Origin: CAWJLS01 sp963843755
GTDB lineage: Bacteria > Acidobacteriota > Thermoanaerobaculia > Multivoradales > DATKCC01
Assembly (NCBI GenBank): GCA_963843755.1
Contig: CAWJLS010000011.1
Coordinates: 62,001-126,000, forward strand
DNA length: 64,000 bases
Direction: 5' to 3'
A program made the position numbers and the translations under genes. The notes below the pieces were generated by a model. The model saw only the letters and a program-made list of their open reading frames with translations, made no database searches and was not told where the DNA came from. Of the stretch, positions 16,586-24,496 are shown in pieces; the first letter of the stretch is position 1; each line of letters begins with the position of its first letter.

Positions 16586-17743
16586 ATGACCTCCACCGCT
16601 CATGTCGAAGAACTGGTCAAAGACCGCTACCGGGAGGGCGCCGAAGCCGTCGTGCCGGCGCTGTGCTGCCCCGTGGACTACGACCCCCGCTACCTCGAGG
16701 CGATCCCGTCCGAGGTGCTCGAACGGGACTACGGCTGCGGCGATCCGAGCAAGCACGTGCGCCCCGGCGAGACGGTCCTCGACCTCGGCAGCGGCACCGG
16801 CAAGATCTGCTTCATCGCCTCCCAGGTGGTCGGTCCGGAGGGGCGGGTGATCGGCGTCGACATGACCCACGAGATGCTGGGCGTCGCCCGCGCCGCCGCG
16901 CCGGTGGTGGCCGAGCGGATCGGCTTCGCCAACGTCGAGTTCCGCCGCGGCCGGATCCAGGATCTGGGGCTCGACCTCGACCGGCTCGACGCGCGGCTGG
17001 CCCAACAACCGGTGACCGACGCCGATGGCCTGCTGGCCGCCCAGGCGCTGGCGGACGAGCTGCGGGCGACCGAGCCGCTGGTGGCGTCCAACTCGGTCGA
17101 CGTGGTGGTGTCGAACTGCGTCCTGAACCTCGTGGCGAGCGGCGAGAAGGAGCGCCTGTTCCGGGAGATCCACCGGGTGCTGCGCCGGGGAGGCCGGGCG
17201 GTGATCTCCGACATCGTCAGCGACGAGGCGGTGCCGGAGGATCTCCAGCGCGACCCCGAGCTGTGGAGCGGCTGCATCTCCGGCGCCCTGACCGAGGACG
17301 GGTTCCTGGAAGCGTTCGAGCGGGCCGGCTTCTACGGCGTGCGCATCCTCGAGCGTCAGCCGGAGGCCTGGCAGACCGTCAACGGCATCGAGTTCCGGTC
17401 GGTCACCCTCGAGGCGTTCAAGGGCAAGGAGGGACCGTGCTGGGAGCGCAACCAGGCGGTGATCTACAAGGGGCCGTTCAAGGAGGTGCTCGACGACGAC
17501 GGCCACCGCATGGAGCGCGGCCGGCGCTACGCGGTGTGCGACAAGACCTTCCAGATCTACGGCCGGGAGCCCTACCGGGAGCTCTTCGAGCTGATCGACC
17601 CTCTGGAGGAGATCCCGCTCGACCAGGCTCAGCCGTTCGACTGCTCGCGCACGGCGCTGCGCGATCCGCGGGAGAGCAAGGGCGCCGACTACGACGCGAC
17701 CACCGAGGCGGCGCCCTGCTGCGGGCCGGACGGGTGTTGCTGA
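16586..17743 (+). CDS. arsM: Arsenite S-adenosylmethionine methyltransferase
   Basis: A 385-residue methyltransferase starting at ATG 16586 after an AAGGAGAA site. SAM-binding motif I is VLDLGSGTGKICF. The arsenic-binding cysteines of the ArsM family have clear counterparts: Cys27/28 in ALCCPVDYD, Cys51 in YGCGDPS, Cys178 in VVSNCVLNL and Cys230 in SGCISGAL. It has the extended C-terminal region of longer ArsM proteins (GKEGPCWERNQAVIYKGPF and onward) and ends in CCGPDGCC, a vicinal-thiol tail likely to bind As(III). Its stop shares one base with the pstS start (TGATG), tying methylation to the Pst genes. Confidence 0.92.
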   Translation: MTSTAHVEELVKDRYREGAEAVVPALCCPVDYDPRYLEAIPSEVLERDYGCGDPSKHVRPGETVLDLGSGTGKICFIASQVVGPEGRVIGVDMTHEMLGVARAAAPVVAERIGFANVEFRRGRIQDLGLDLDRLDARLAQQPVTDADGLLAAQALADELRATEPLVASNSVDVVVSNCVLNLVASGEKERLFREIHRVLRRGGRAVISDIVSDEAVPEDLQRDPELWSGCISGALTEDGFLEAFERAGFYGVRILERQPEAWQTVNGIEFRSVTLEAFKGKEGPCWERNQAVIYKGPFKEVLDDDGHRMERGRRYAVCDKTFQIYGREPYRELFELIDPLEEIPLDQAQPFDCSRTALRDPRESKGADYDATTEAAPCCGPDGCC

Positions 17744-18768
17744 TGGCCCACGATCGAACGACCATCCGCCTCGCCCTCCTGCTGACGATCGGCTTGACCC
17801 TCACTCTCGTCTCCTGCGGCGGCTCCGGCTCGGGCGGCGGCGACACCATGGCGGCCGACTCCTCGGGCGCTCCCGGCAGCGCGGCCGTCCTCCGGGTCAA
17901 CGGCTCCACGACGGTCAACCCGGTGGTCACCAAGGCGGCCGAGATCCTCCACGCCGAGCGCGGCCTCGACATCACCGTCGACACCCAGGGCGGCAGCTCC
18001 GGCGGCATCGCCGCCCTCGGCGAGGGCCGGGCCGAGGTCGCCATGTCGTCGCGGCCGGTGATCGAGCGCGACCACACCACCTACCCGGAGGTCGACTTCC
18101 GGCCGGTCCGGATCGGCGCCGACGCGGTGGCGCTGGCGGTCAACAAGGACGTCTGGGAGAGCGGCGTCCACGCCCTCTCCCGGCAGCAGGTCCAGGGGAT
18201 CTACGAGGGGCGGATCGACAACTGGAGCGCGGTCGGCGGCCCGGACGAGCGCATCGTCTTCTACGACAAGGAGCCCGGGCGCGGCACCTGGGAGGTGTTC
18301 GCCCACTGGGCCTACGGCGACCCGGAGAAGGCGCCCCAGGTGAGCCACCTCGAGATCGGCTCGAACGAGGAGGGGCGGACCAAGGTCTCCTCGACCCCGG
18401 GCGCCATCACCCAGCTCTCCTTCGCCTGGACCGACCGCAAGACGGTCTTCCCCCTGGGCGTGGTCACCGACGACGGCGCGACCGTCGACCCGACGCCGGC
18501 GACCGTCGCCGACGGCAGCTACCCGATCTCCCGCCAGCTCCTGGTGATCACGAACGGCGCACCGTCGCCGGTGGCGAAGGAGCTGATCGACTTCCTGCTC
18601 TCGGACCGTGGCCAGCAGGTCGTTCAGGACGCCGGCTACGTGCCGCTCGCCGCCGAAGGCGCGGACGCCGCCGAAGGCGCGGACGCCGGCGGCACGGCGG
18701 ACGCTGACGGCCAGGAGGGCCCGGGCGGCCAGGGCGGGGAGACCGCCGGAGGGACGTCCGGCTCGTGA
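17743..18768 (+). CDS. pstS: Phosphate ABC transporter substrate-binding lipoprotein
   Basis: A 341-residue protein with a lipoprotein signal (LLTIGLTLTLVSCGG; lipobox Cys near residue 25). The PstS core reads LRVNGSTTVNPVVTKAAEIL and VDTQGGSSGGIAALGEGRAEVAMSSR, followed by QQVQGIYEGRIDNWSAVGGPDERIVFYDKEPGRGTWE. The C-terminal 45 residues are an Ala/Gly/Asp repeat tail (EGADAAEGADAGG). It overlaps arsM by one base and pstC by four. Its place in an arsenic operon raises the question whether it selects against arsenate or takes it up for methylation. Confidence 0.92.
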   Translation: MAHDRTTIRLALLLTIGLTLTLVSCGGSGSGGGDTMAADSSGAPGSAAVLRVNGSTTVNPVVTKAAEILHAERGLDITVDTQGGSSGGIAALGEGRAEVAMSSRPVIERDHTTYPEVDFRPVRIGADAVALAVNKDVWESGVHALSRQQVQGIYEGRIDNWSAVGGPDERIVFYDKEPGRGTWEVFAHWAYGDPEKAPQVSHLEIGSNEEGRTKVSSTPGAITQLSFAWTDRKTVFPLGVVTDDGATVDPTPATVADGSYPISRQLLVITNGAPSPVAKELIDFLLSDRGQQVVQDAGYVPLAAEGADAAEGADAGGTADADGQEGPGGQGGETAGGTSGS

Positions 18769-19826
18769 GCGCGGCGCGCGGCGGGAGCTTCGAGGCGGCG
18801 GCACCTGCCCCTGGTGCTCCAGGCCAGGTGCCGCGGTGGCTCGCACGGCCCGGACGGCGGTTCGAGGCCGTCCGGCGCGACCCCCTGCACTGGATGAGCC
18901 TCGCCTCGTGCGCCCTCGCCGCCGCCTTCCTGGCGGGCCTGCTCGGCCTGCTGGTCGTCCAGAGCCTGCCGGCCTGGCGCCAGGAGGGGGTCTTCGGCTA
19001 CCTGCTGGGCACACGCTGGTTCTACCGGGCGGACACCTTCGGCGTGCTGCCGATGATCTACGGCACCGCGGTGGTCTCCGCCGTCGCCCTGGTGCTGGCC
19101 GTGCCGGTCGGGGTAGGGGCGGCGCTGTTCGCCTCCGAGGTGCTGCCACCCCGGCCGCGACTGGTGCTCAAGACGGCGGTGGAGCTGCTGGCCGGGGTGC
19201 CGTCCGTGGTCTACGGGCTGCTCGGCGTGCTGCTGCTCCGGCCGTGGATGTACCGGCTGCTCCAGCCGTTCGATCCGCTGAGCGGCGACACCCTGCTGAC
19301 CGGCGGGGTGCTGTTGGCGGTGATGGTCCTGCCGACCGTGACCACCTTCTCCGAGGACGCCCTGCGCGGGGTTCCGGCGGTCCAGCGCCGGGCGGCCCGG
19401 GGGCTCGGGCTGACCCGGGCCGCCACCGCCCTCCGGGTGGTGCTGCCCCAGGCGGCGCCGGGGCTGGTGGCGGCGATCCTGCTCGCCCTCGGCCGGGCGC
19501 TGGGCGAGACCATCGCGGTCTTCCTGGTGATCGGCCGGCGGGACAACCAGGTTCCCGCCCACTGGCTCTCCGCCGAGCCGCTGACCCGCGCCACCCACGC
19601 GGGCCAGACCCTGACCACCAAGCTGGGCGGCTCCGAGACGTTTCTCGCCTGGGGCGATCCACTCCACTGGGCGGCGATCGCCGGCCTCGGCCTGGTGCTG
19701 CTGGCCCTGGTGGGCGGGGTGACGGTGCTCGGCGCCGTGCTCGTCCGGCGCGGGTCGCTGCTCGGCCGCGACGCAGCTCCCGGCCACAGCGCCGGGGAAG
19801 GAGGCGACGGTGCGGCGGCCCGGTGA
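18765..19826 (+). CDS. pstC: Phosphate ABC transporter permease PstC
   Basis: A 353-residue inner-membrane permease beginning at GTG 18765 inside the pstS stop. About 45 N-terminal cytoplasmic residues precede the first TM helix. The permease domain contains PMIYGTAVVSAVALVLAVPVGVGAALF, ELLAGVPSVVYGLLGVLLL and the EAA-like loop RAARGLGLTRAATALRVVLPQAAPGLVAAILLALGRALGETIAV. Together with PstA it forms the channel for the substrate delivered by PstS. Confidence 0.92.
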   Translation: MSAARGGSFEAAAPAPGAPGQVPRWLARPGRRFEAVRRDPLHWMSLASCALAAAFLAGLLGLLVVQSLPAWRQEGVFGYLLGTRWFYRADTFGVLPMIYGTAVVSAVALVLAVPVGVGAALFASEVLPPRPRLVLKTAVELLAGVPSVVYGLLGVLLLRPWMYRLLQPFDPLSGDTLLTGGVLLAVMVLPTVTTFSEDALRGVPAVQRRAARGLGLTRAATALRVVLPQAAPGLVAAILLALGRALGETIAVFLVIGRRDNQVPAHWLSAEPLTRATHAGQTLTTKLGGSETFLAWGDPLHWAAIAGLGLVLLALVGGVTVLGAVLVRRGSLLGRDAAPGHSAGEGGDGAAAR

Positions 19827-20658
19827 GCTCCTGTTCTGGGGTGCGGCCGCCCTGGCGGCGCTCGTCGCCCTCGGCCTGTGCGCCGGCATCCTGGCCGCCA
19901 CCCTGGTGCGCGGCGCCGGCGCCCTGTCGTGGGGCTTCCTCGTCCGGGCGTCGAGCGACGCGGGAGCCGGCGGCGGCATCGTCTACCAGCTCGCCGGCAC
20001 CCTGATCCTGATCGCCACGGCGCTGGTGGCGGCGGTGCCGCCGGCCGTCGGCCTGGCGCTGGCGGTCAGCGTCTACCTGGGGGAGCGGGCGGCGGCCCGG
20101 CTGCGGCTGGCCCTCTACGTCTGGAACGGCATCCCGTCGGTGCTCTTCGGGCTGCTCGGCCTGGTGGTCTTCGTCCGCGGCCTCGGCTGGGGCAAGTCGT
20201 GGCTCGCCGGCGGCCTGGTGCTGGGTCTCATGATCCTGCCGACGGTGACCGTGTCGCTGGCCGAGCGGATCGCCGCCGTCCCGCGGCCCTACGTCGAGGC
20301 CGCCCGCGGCCTCGGCCTCTCCCGCGCCCGGGTGGTGCGCTCGGTGCTGCTGCCCCAGAGCGTCGGCGGGCTGGTCTCGGGCGCCCTCCTGGGGCTCGCC
20401 CGGGCGGCCGGCGAGACCGCCCCGATCCTGTTCACCGCCGCGGTCTTCTCCGGCGCGACGCTGCCCGAGGGCATCCGCGAGAGCCCGATCCTGGCGCTCC
20501 CCTACCACCTGTTCGTCCTCGCCCAAGACTCGCTGGCACCGGGCGCGGCGAGCCGGTTGTGGGCGGCGGCCTTCGTCCTCATCACCCTGGTCCTCGGCCT
20601 CGGCCTGCTGTCGCTGCCGCTGAGGCTCCGCGCCCACGAGGAGGCCCGCGATGCTTGA
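19810..20658 (+). CDS. pstA: Phosphate ABC transporter permease PstA
   Basis: A 282-residue permease starting at GTG 19810, 17 bp inside pstC. It has six predicted helices, with LYVWNGIPSVLFGLLGLVVF and the loop EAARGLGLSRARVVRSVLLPQSVGGLVSGALLGLARAAGETAPILFTA. The GETAPILFTA motif is characteristic of PstA. It overlaps pstB by eight bases. Confidence 0.92.
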   Translation: MRRPGELLFWGAAALAALVALGLCAGILAATLVRGAGALSWGFLVRASSDAGAGGGIVYQLAGTLILIATALVAAVPPAVGLALAVSVYLGERAAARLRLALYVWNGIPSVLFGLLGLVVFVRGLGWGKSWLAGGLVLGLMILPTVTVSLAERIAAVPRPYVEAARGLGLSRARVVRSVLLPQSVGGLVSGALLGLARAAGETAPILFTAAVFSGATLPEGIRESPILALPYHLFVLAQDSLAPGAASRLWAAAFVLITLVLGLGLLSLPLRLRAHEEARDA

Positions 20659-21499
20659 GCCGTTCGACTCTCCTGTTCCGGCCGCCCGGACCGATCGGGC
20701 CGCGTCCACTCCGGCGGTCGAGGTCCGCGGGCTCGTCGTCCGCGCCGGTGGCCGGACGATCCTCTCCGGCATCGACCTGGCGGTCGAGCGCGGCGAGGTC
20801 CTCTGCCTGCTCGGCCCGTCGGGGATCGGCAAGAGCACGCTGCTCAAGTGCCTCAACCGCCTGATCGACCTGGAGCCCGGGCTCACCGTCGACGGCCAGG
20901 TGCTGCTCGACGGCACGCCGATCTACCGGCGCGGCGTCGACCCGGACCGCCTGCGCAGCCGGGTCGGCATGCTCTTCCAGCAGCCGGTCATCTTCCCGGC
21001 GTCGATCGTCGACAACGTCGCCTTCGGCCTGCGCCACGGGGTCGTGCGCCTGCCCCGGCGGCAGCGGCGCGAGCGCGCCGAGCAGGCGCTGCGCGAGGTC
21101 GGCCTGTGGGGCGAGGTCTGCGACCGCCTGGACGAGCCGGCGACGACCCTCTCGGTCGGCCAGCAGCAGCGCCTCTGCCTGGCCAGGACTCTGGCGCTCG
21201 ACCCGCGGACCCTGCTCATGGACGAGCCGACCAGCGCCCTCGACCGCCGCTCCGCGCGCACCATCGAGGAGCTGGTGCTGGCGCTCAAAGGGGAGCGCAC
21301 CGTCGTCCTGGTCACCCACGACCCCGAGCAGGCGCGCCGGGTGGCCGACCGGGCCGCCTGCGTCACGCCGGTCGGGCGGGTCGTCCGTGGCGGGGAAGGT
21401 GGTGGCGGCGCGGCGACCATTTCGGCCTGCGCCGCCTGTGACGACCTGCTGTGCGACGAACGACACCTGGATCGGCTTTTCGAAGGAGAGACCGCATGA
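20651..21499 (+). CDS. pstB: Phosphate ABC transporter ATPase PstB-like
   Basis: A 282-residue ATPase with Walker A GPSGIGKST near residue 57, the Q-loop in LFQQPVIFP, the signature TTLSVGQQQRLCLARTLA, Walker B LLMDEPTSALD and the H-loop VLVTHD. It lacks the longer insert of classic PstB and ends in an unusual Cys-rich stretch, ISACAACDDLLCDERH, after the H-loop. That tail is not expected in PstB and could bind a soft metal or As(III). The stop overlaps the start of the next gene (ATGA). No phoU gene follows. Confidence 0.85.
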   Translation: MLEPFDSPVPAARTDRAASTPAVEVRGLVVRAGGRTILSGIDLAVERGEVLCLLGPSGIGKSTLLKCLNRLIDLEPGLTVDGQVLLDGTPIYRRGVDPDRLRSRVGMLFQQPVIFPASIVDNVAFGLRHGVVRLPRRQRRERAEQALREVGLWGEVCDRLDEPATTLSVGQQQRLCLARTLALDPRTLLMDEPTSALDRRSARTIEELVLALKGERTVVLVTHDPEQARRVADRAACVTPVGRVVRGGEGGGGAATISACAACDDLLCDERHLDRLFEGETA

Positions 21500-22848
21500 C
21501 CACCCCCCGCATCGCCATCCTCGGCGCCGGCCCAATCGGGCTGGACGCCGCCCTCGCCGCCGCCGAGGCCGGCTGGGACGTCGACCTGTACGAGGCCGGC
21601 GACCGCCCGGCCGCCCACGTCCGGGACTGGGGCCACGTGCGCCTCTTCTCCCCCTGGTCGATCGACGCCTCGCCGCGCATGCGCCGGGCGCTGGCGGAGG
21701 TCGGCCGGAGCGTGCCCGACGACGACGCCTGCCCCACCGGCCACGAGCTGTGCGACCTGCTGCTCGACCCGGTGGCCGGGCTGCCGGCGGTGGCGAAGGC
21801 GCTGCGCCTCGGCACCCGGGTGGTCGCGGTCGGCCGCGAGGGGCTGCTCAAGCACGAGGCGATCGGCACCGGCGAGCGGGACGGCCGGCGCTTCCGTCTG
21901 CTGGTCGAGGGGCCCGTCGCGGGTGACGAGACCGGGCTGAGCGGGAAGGGCGAGCGGATCGAGTACGCCGACGCGGTGCTCGACTGCACCGGCACCTACA
22001 CCCACCCCAACCGGCTCGGCGACGGCGGCATCCCGGCGCCCGGGGAGCTCGCCCTTGACGATGAAGGCACGCGGGGCGACCGCCGCATCGTCCGGCGCGT
22101 CCCGGACGTGGCGTCCGAGGCGGCGGCGTGGGCCGGCAAGACGATCCTGCTGGTCGGCGCCGGCCACTCGGCCCAGACCGCGGCCCGCGATCTCGCACGC
22201 CTGGCGGAGGAGCATCCGGGGACTCGGGTAATCTGGGCGCTCCGGAGCACCGAGGCGCCCTCCTGGCGGATCGACGACGACCCCCTGCCGGCCCGGGCGG
22301 CGCTCGCCGGAGAGGCCGAGGCCCTGGCCCGGGGAGAGTCCTCCGCGGTCGAGCCGCGGCTCGGGGTCGTGGTCGATGCGCTGGCGGAGCGGGACGGGAA
22401 GATCGCCGTCACCCTGGGCCCGGCCGGCGGTCCCCGGGACAGCCGGAGCGATCGGGGCGACCGCGGGAGCGAGACTGTCGGCCCCGACCGGGTCGATTGG
22501 GTCGACCGGGTGCTGGCGCTCACCGGCGCGGTCGGCGACGACCGGCTCTACCGCCAGCTCCAGGTCCACGAGTGCTACGCCACCGGCGCGCCGATGAAGC
22601 TTTCGGCGGCGCTGCTCGGCGAGGCGGCTGCCGCGGGCGGTGGGGGTGGGAGCGACTGCATGGCCCAGACCGGCTTCGGCCCCGAGACCCTGACCAACCC
22701 GGAGCCCCGGTTCTTCATCCTGGGGGCGAAGTCCTACGGCCGCAACAGCGCCTTCTTGATGCGCATCGGCTGGGAGCAGGTGAGCGACGCGGTCGCCCTG
22801 CTGGCGGACGCGTTCGGCCGGCCGGCGCGGGCCTCCGGCACCGCCTGA
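21496..22848 (+). CDS. FAD-dependent monooxygenase-like oxidoreductase of the arsenic operon
   Basis: A 450-residue flavoprotein with a GAAGGAGAG site upstream. The FAD site is IAILGAGPIGLDAALAAAEAGWDVDLYEAG, and a second nucleotide-binding site is ILLVGAGHSAQTAARDLARL near residue 215. DRVLALTGAVGDDRLY and a C-terminal KSYGRNSAFLMRIGWEQV segment follow. The two Rossmann folds resemble flavin-containing monooxygenase or thioredoxin-reductase-like proteins, some of which occur in arsenic clusters (ArsO-type). It probably oxidises or reduces an arsenic-containing intermediate. A low-complexity DSRSDRGDRGSE insert lies near residue 315. Confidence 0.78.
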   Translation: MTTPRIAILGAGPIGLDAALAAAEAGWDVDLYEAGDRPAAHVRDWGHVRLFSPWSIDASPRMRRALAEVGRSVPDDDACPTGHELCDLLLDPVAGLPAVAKALRLGTRVVAVGREGLLKHEAIGTGERDGRRFRLLVEGPVAGDETGLSGKGERIEYADAVLDCTGTYTHPNRLGDGGIPAPGELALDDEGTRGDRRIVRRVPDVASEAAAWAGKTILLVGAGHSAQTAARDLARLAEEHPGTRVIWALRSTEAPSWRIDDDPLPARAALAGEAEALARGESSAVEPRLGVVVDALAERDGKIAVTLGPAGGPRDSRSDRGDRGSETVGPDRVDWVDRVLALTGAVGDDRLYRQLQVHECYATGAPMKLSAALLGEAAAAGGGGGSDCMAQTGFGPETLTNPEPRFFILGAKSYGRNSAFLMRIGWEQVSDAVALLADAFGRPARASGTA

Positions 22849-22881
22849 GGCGGCGGCGTTCCGCGCTACACTCTGCCCGCC

Positions 22882-24021
22882 ATGGGATACACCGCGCAGC
22901 AGAGCTTCCGCCACGACCAGGTCCCCGCGGTCGGCGTTCTGGTCGTCAACCTGGGGACGCCGGACGCTCCGGACACGCCGTCGCTCCGGCGCTATCTGCG
23001 CCAGTTCCTGTCCGACCCGCGGGTGATCGAGCTTCCCCGGCTCCAGTGGAAGCTCATCCTGAACCTGTTCGTCCTGACCACCCGGCCCAAGCAGTCGGCC
23101 CACGCCTACCAGAAGGTCTGGACCGACGAGGGCTCGCCGCTGCTGCTCTACACCCGGCGCCAGGCGGCCGGCATCGAGCAGATCCTGCGCCAGGAGATCG
23201 GCACCCCGATCCACGCGCTGGCCGGCATGACCTACGGCGAGCCGTCGGTGGCGACGGCGCTCCGGGAGCTGCGCGAGCGCGGCTGCGACCGGATCCTGAT
23301 CCTGCCCATGTACCCCCAGTACTCCGGCTCCACGGTCGGCTCGGTCTACGACACGGTCGCCCGCGAGCTGACCACCTGGCGGGTGGTCCCGGAGCACCGG
23401 TTCATCCAGACCTACCACGACCAGCCGGGCTACGTCGCGGCGCTGGCGGCGAGCATCCGGGAGGCCTGGAGCGAGCGCGAGCCGGAGAGGCTCCTGTTCT
23501 CCTTCCACGGCGTGCCGAGGCGCTACTTCGAGAGCGGCGACCCGTACCACTGCCTGTGCCAGAAGACCGCCCGCCTGGTCGCCGAGGAGCTCGGCCTGGA
23601 CGACGACCGCTGGGTGCTGGCCTTCCAGTCGCTGTTCGGCAAGGAGGAGTGGCTCAAGCCCTACACGGCGGACACGGTGACCGCCATGGCCAAGGCCGGC
23701 ATCAAGAGCCTGGACGTGATCTGCCCCGGCTTCTCCGCCGACTGCCTGGAGACGATCGAGGAGATCAACCTCCAGAACCGGGGCTTTTTCGAGTCGAACG
23801 GCGGCGAGCAGTTCCGCTACATCCCGGCGCTCAACGACCGACCCGACCACCTGCGCTTCCTCGCCGACCTGGTCAAGCACCACGTCCAGGGCTGGGTCGT
23901 CCCGCCCGCGGAGTACGACCGGGACGCGGCGGAGCGCCAGGCCCGAGACTCCAAACAGCGCGCCGACCGCCTCGCCGCCCAGCCCCGGACCTCGGACGCC
24001 GGCTTAGGCACCTCTGGCTAG
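22882..24021 (+). CDS. hemH: Ferrochelatase
   Basis: A 379-residue enzyme that inserts Fe2+ into protoporphyrin (or coproporphyrin) in haem synthesis. The family start GVLVVNLGTPDAPDTPSLRRYLRQFLSDPRV is clear. The catalytic His209 is in LLFSFHGVPRRYF, and the acidic pocket is PGFSADCLETIEEI (Glu290). The last 25 residues are a charged tail. It overlaps the convergent ferredoxin gene by four bases and follows the FAD gene by 33 bp, so read-through from the arsenic operon is possible. Confidence 0.95.
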   Translation: MGYTAQQSFRHDQVPAVGVLVVNLGTPDAPDTPSLRRYLRQFLSDPRVIELPRLQWKLILNLFVLTTRPKQSAHAYQKVWTDEGSPLLLYTRRQAAGIEQILRQEIGTPIHALAGMTYGEPSVATALRELRERGCDRILILPMYPQYSGSTVGSVYDTVARELTTWRVVPEHRFIQTYHDQPGYVAALAASIREAWSEREPERLLFSFHGVPRRYFESGDPYHCLCQKTARLVAEELGLDDDRWVLAFQSLFGKEEWLKPYTADTVTAMAKAGIKSLDVICPGFSADCLETIEEINLQNRGFFESNGGEQFRYIPALNDRPDHLRFLADLVKHHVQGWVVPPAEYDRDAAERQARDSKQRADRLAAQPRTSDAGLGTSG

Positions 24022-24374
24022 GTCCAGACCGGCGGCGGCTCGATCTCGGCGGCCGGCTCCGGCCCCGCGTCGTCCCACGCCTCCTGGTCCTGCAGCACCA
24101 TCAGCGGCCGCACGGTCATGTCCGCCTCGACCGTGATCTGGCACGCCAGCCGGACGCCGGTGAGCTCCTTGGCCTCCAGCCGCTCGACCTCGGCCTCGGT
24201 GTGCTTCGCCGGCTCGCCGGCGACGAGCTCCACCCGGCAGGTAGTGCACTTGGCGTGACCGCCGCACCGGTGGCCGATCTCGACCCCGGCCTGCTTGACG
24301 GCGTGGACCAGCCGGGTCCCGGCGGGGACTTCGATCTGATGCTCTCCCTGATACTCGACGGTGACGTGCGGCAT
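24018..24374 (-). CDS. [2Fe-2S] ferredoxin
   Basis: A 118-residue plant/adrenodoxin-type ferredoxin. Cluster ligands are Cys37, Cys43 and Cys46 in HRCGGHAKCTTCRVEL and Cys78 in VRLACQI. I chose ATG 24374 (MPHVTVEYQGEH) because the beta-grasp fold begins there. An acidic C-terminal tail of about 25 residues follows the last ligand. It is convergent with hemH. The partner is unknown; the nearby haem gene could be coincidence. Confidence 0.9.
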   Translation of the reverse strand: MPHVTVEYQGEHQIEVPAGTRLVHAVKQAGVEIGHRCGGHAKCTTCRVELVAGEPAKHTEAEVERLEAKELTGVRLACQITVEADMTVRPLMVLQDQEAWDDAGPEPAAEIEPPPVWT

Positions 24375-24496
24375 GGTGCGACCTCCCCTAATGCTGTCGA
24401 TTGCTGTCGGTGGATTCGAGCTACGATCGGCCGGCGGCGCTGGCGCGCCGGGCGGCCTGAGACAGAGCCGAACTTGGACCTGGGAGGTTAGCAAAC

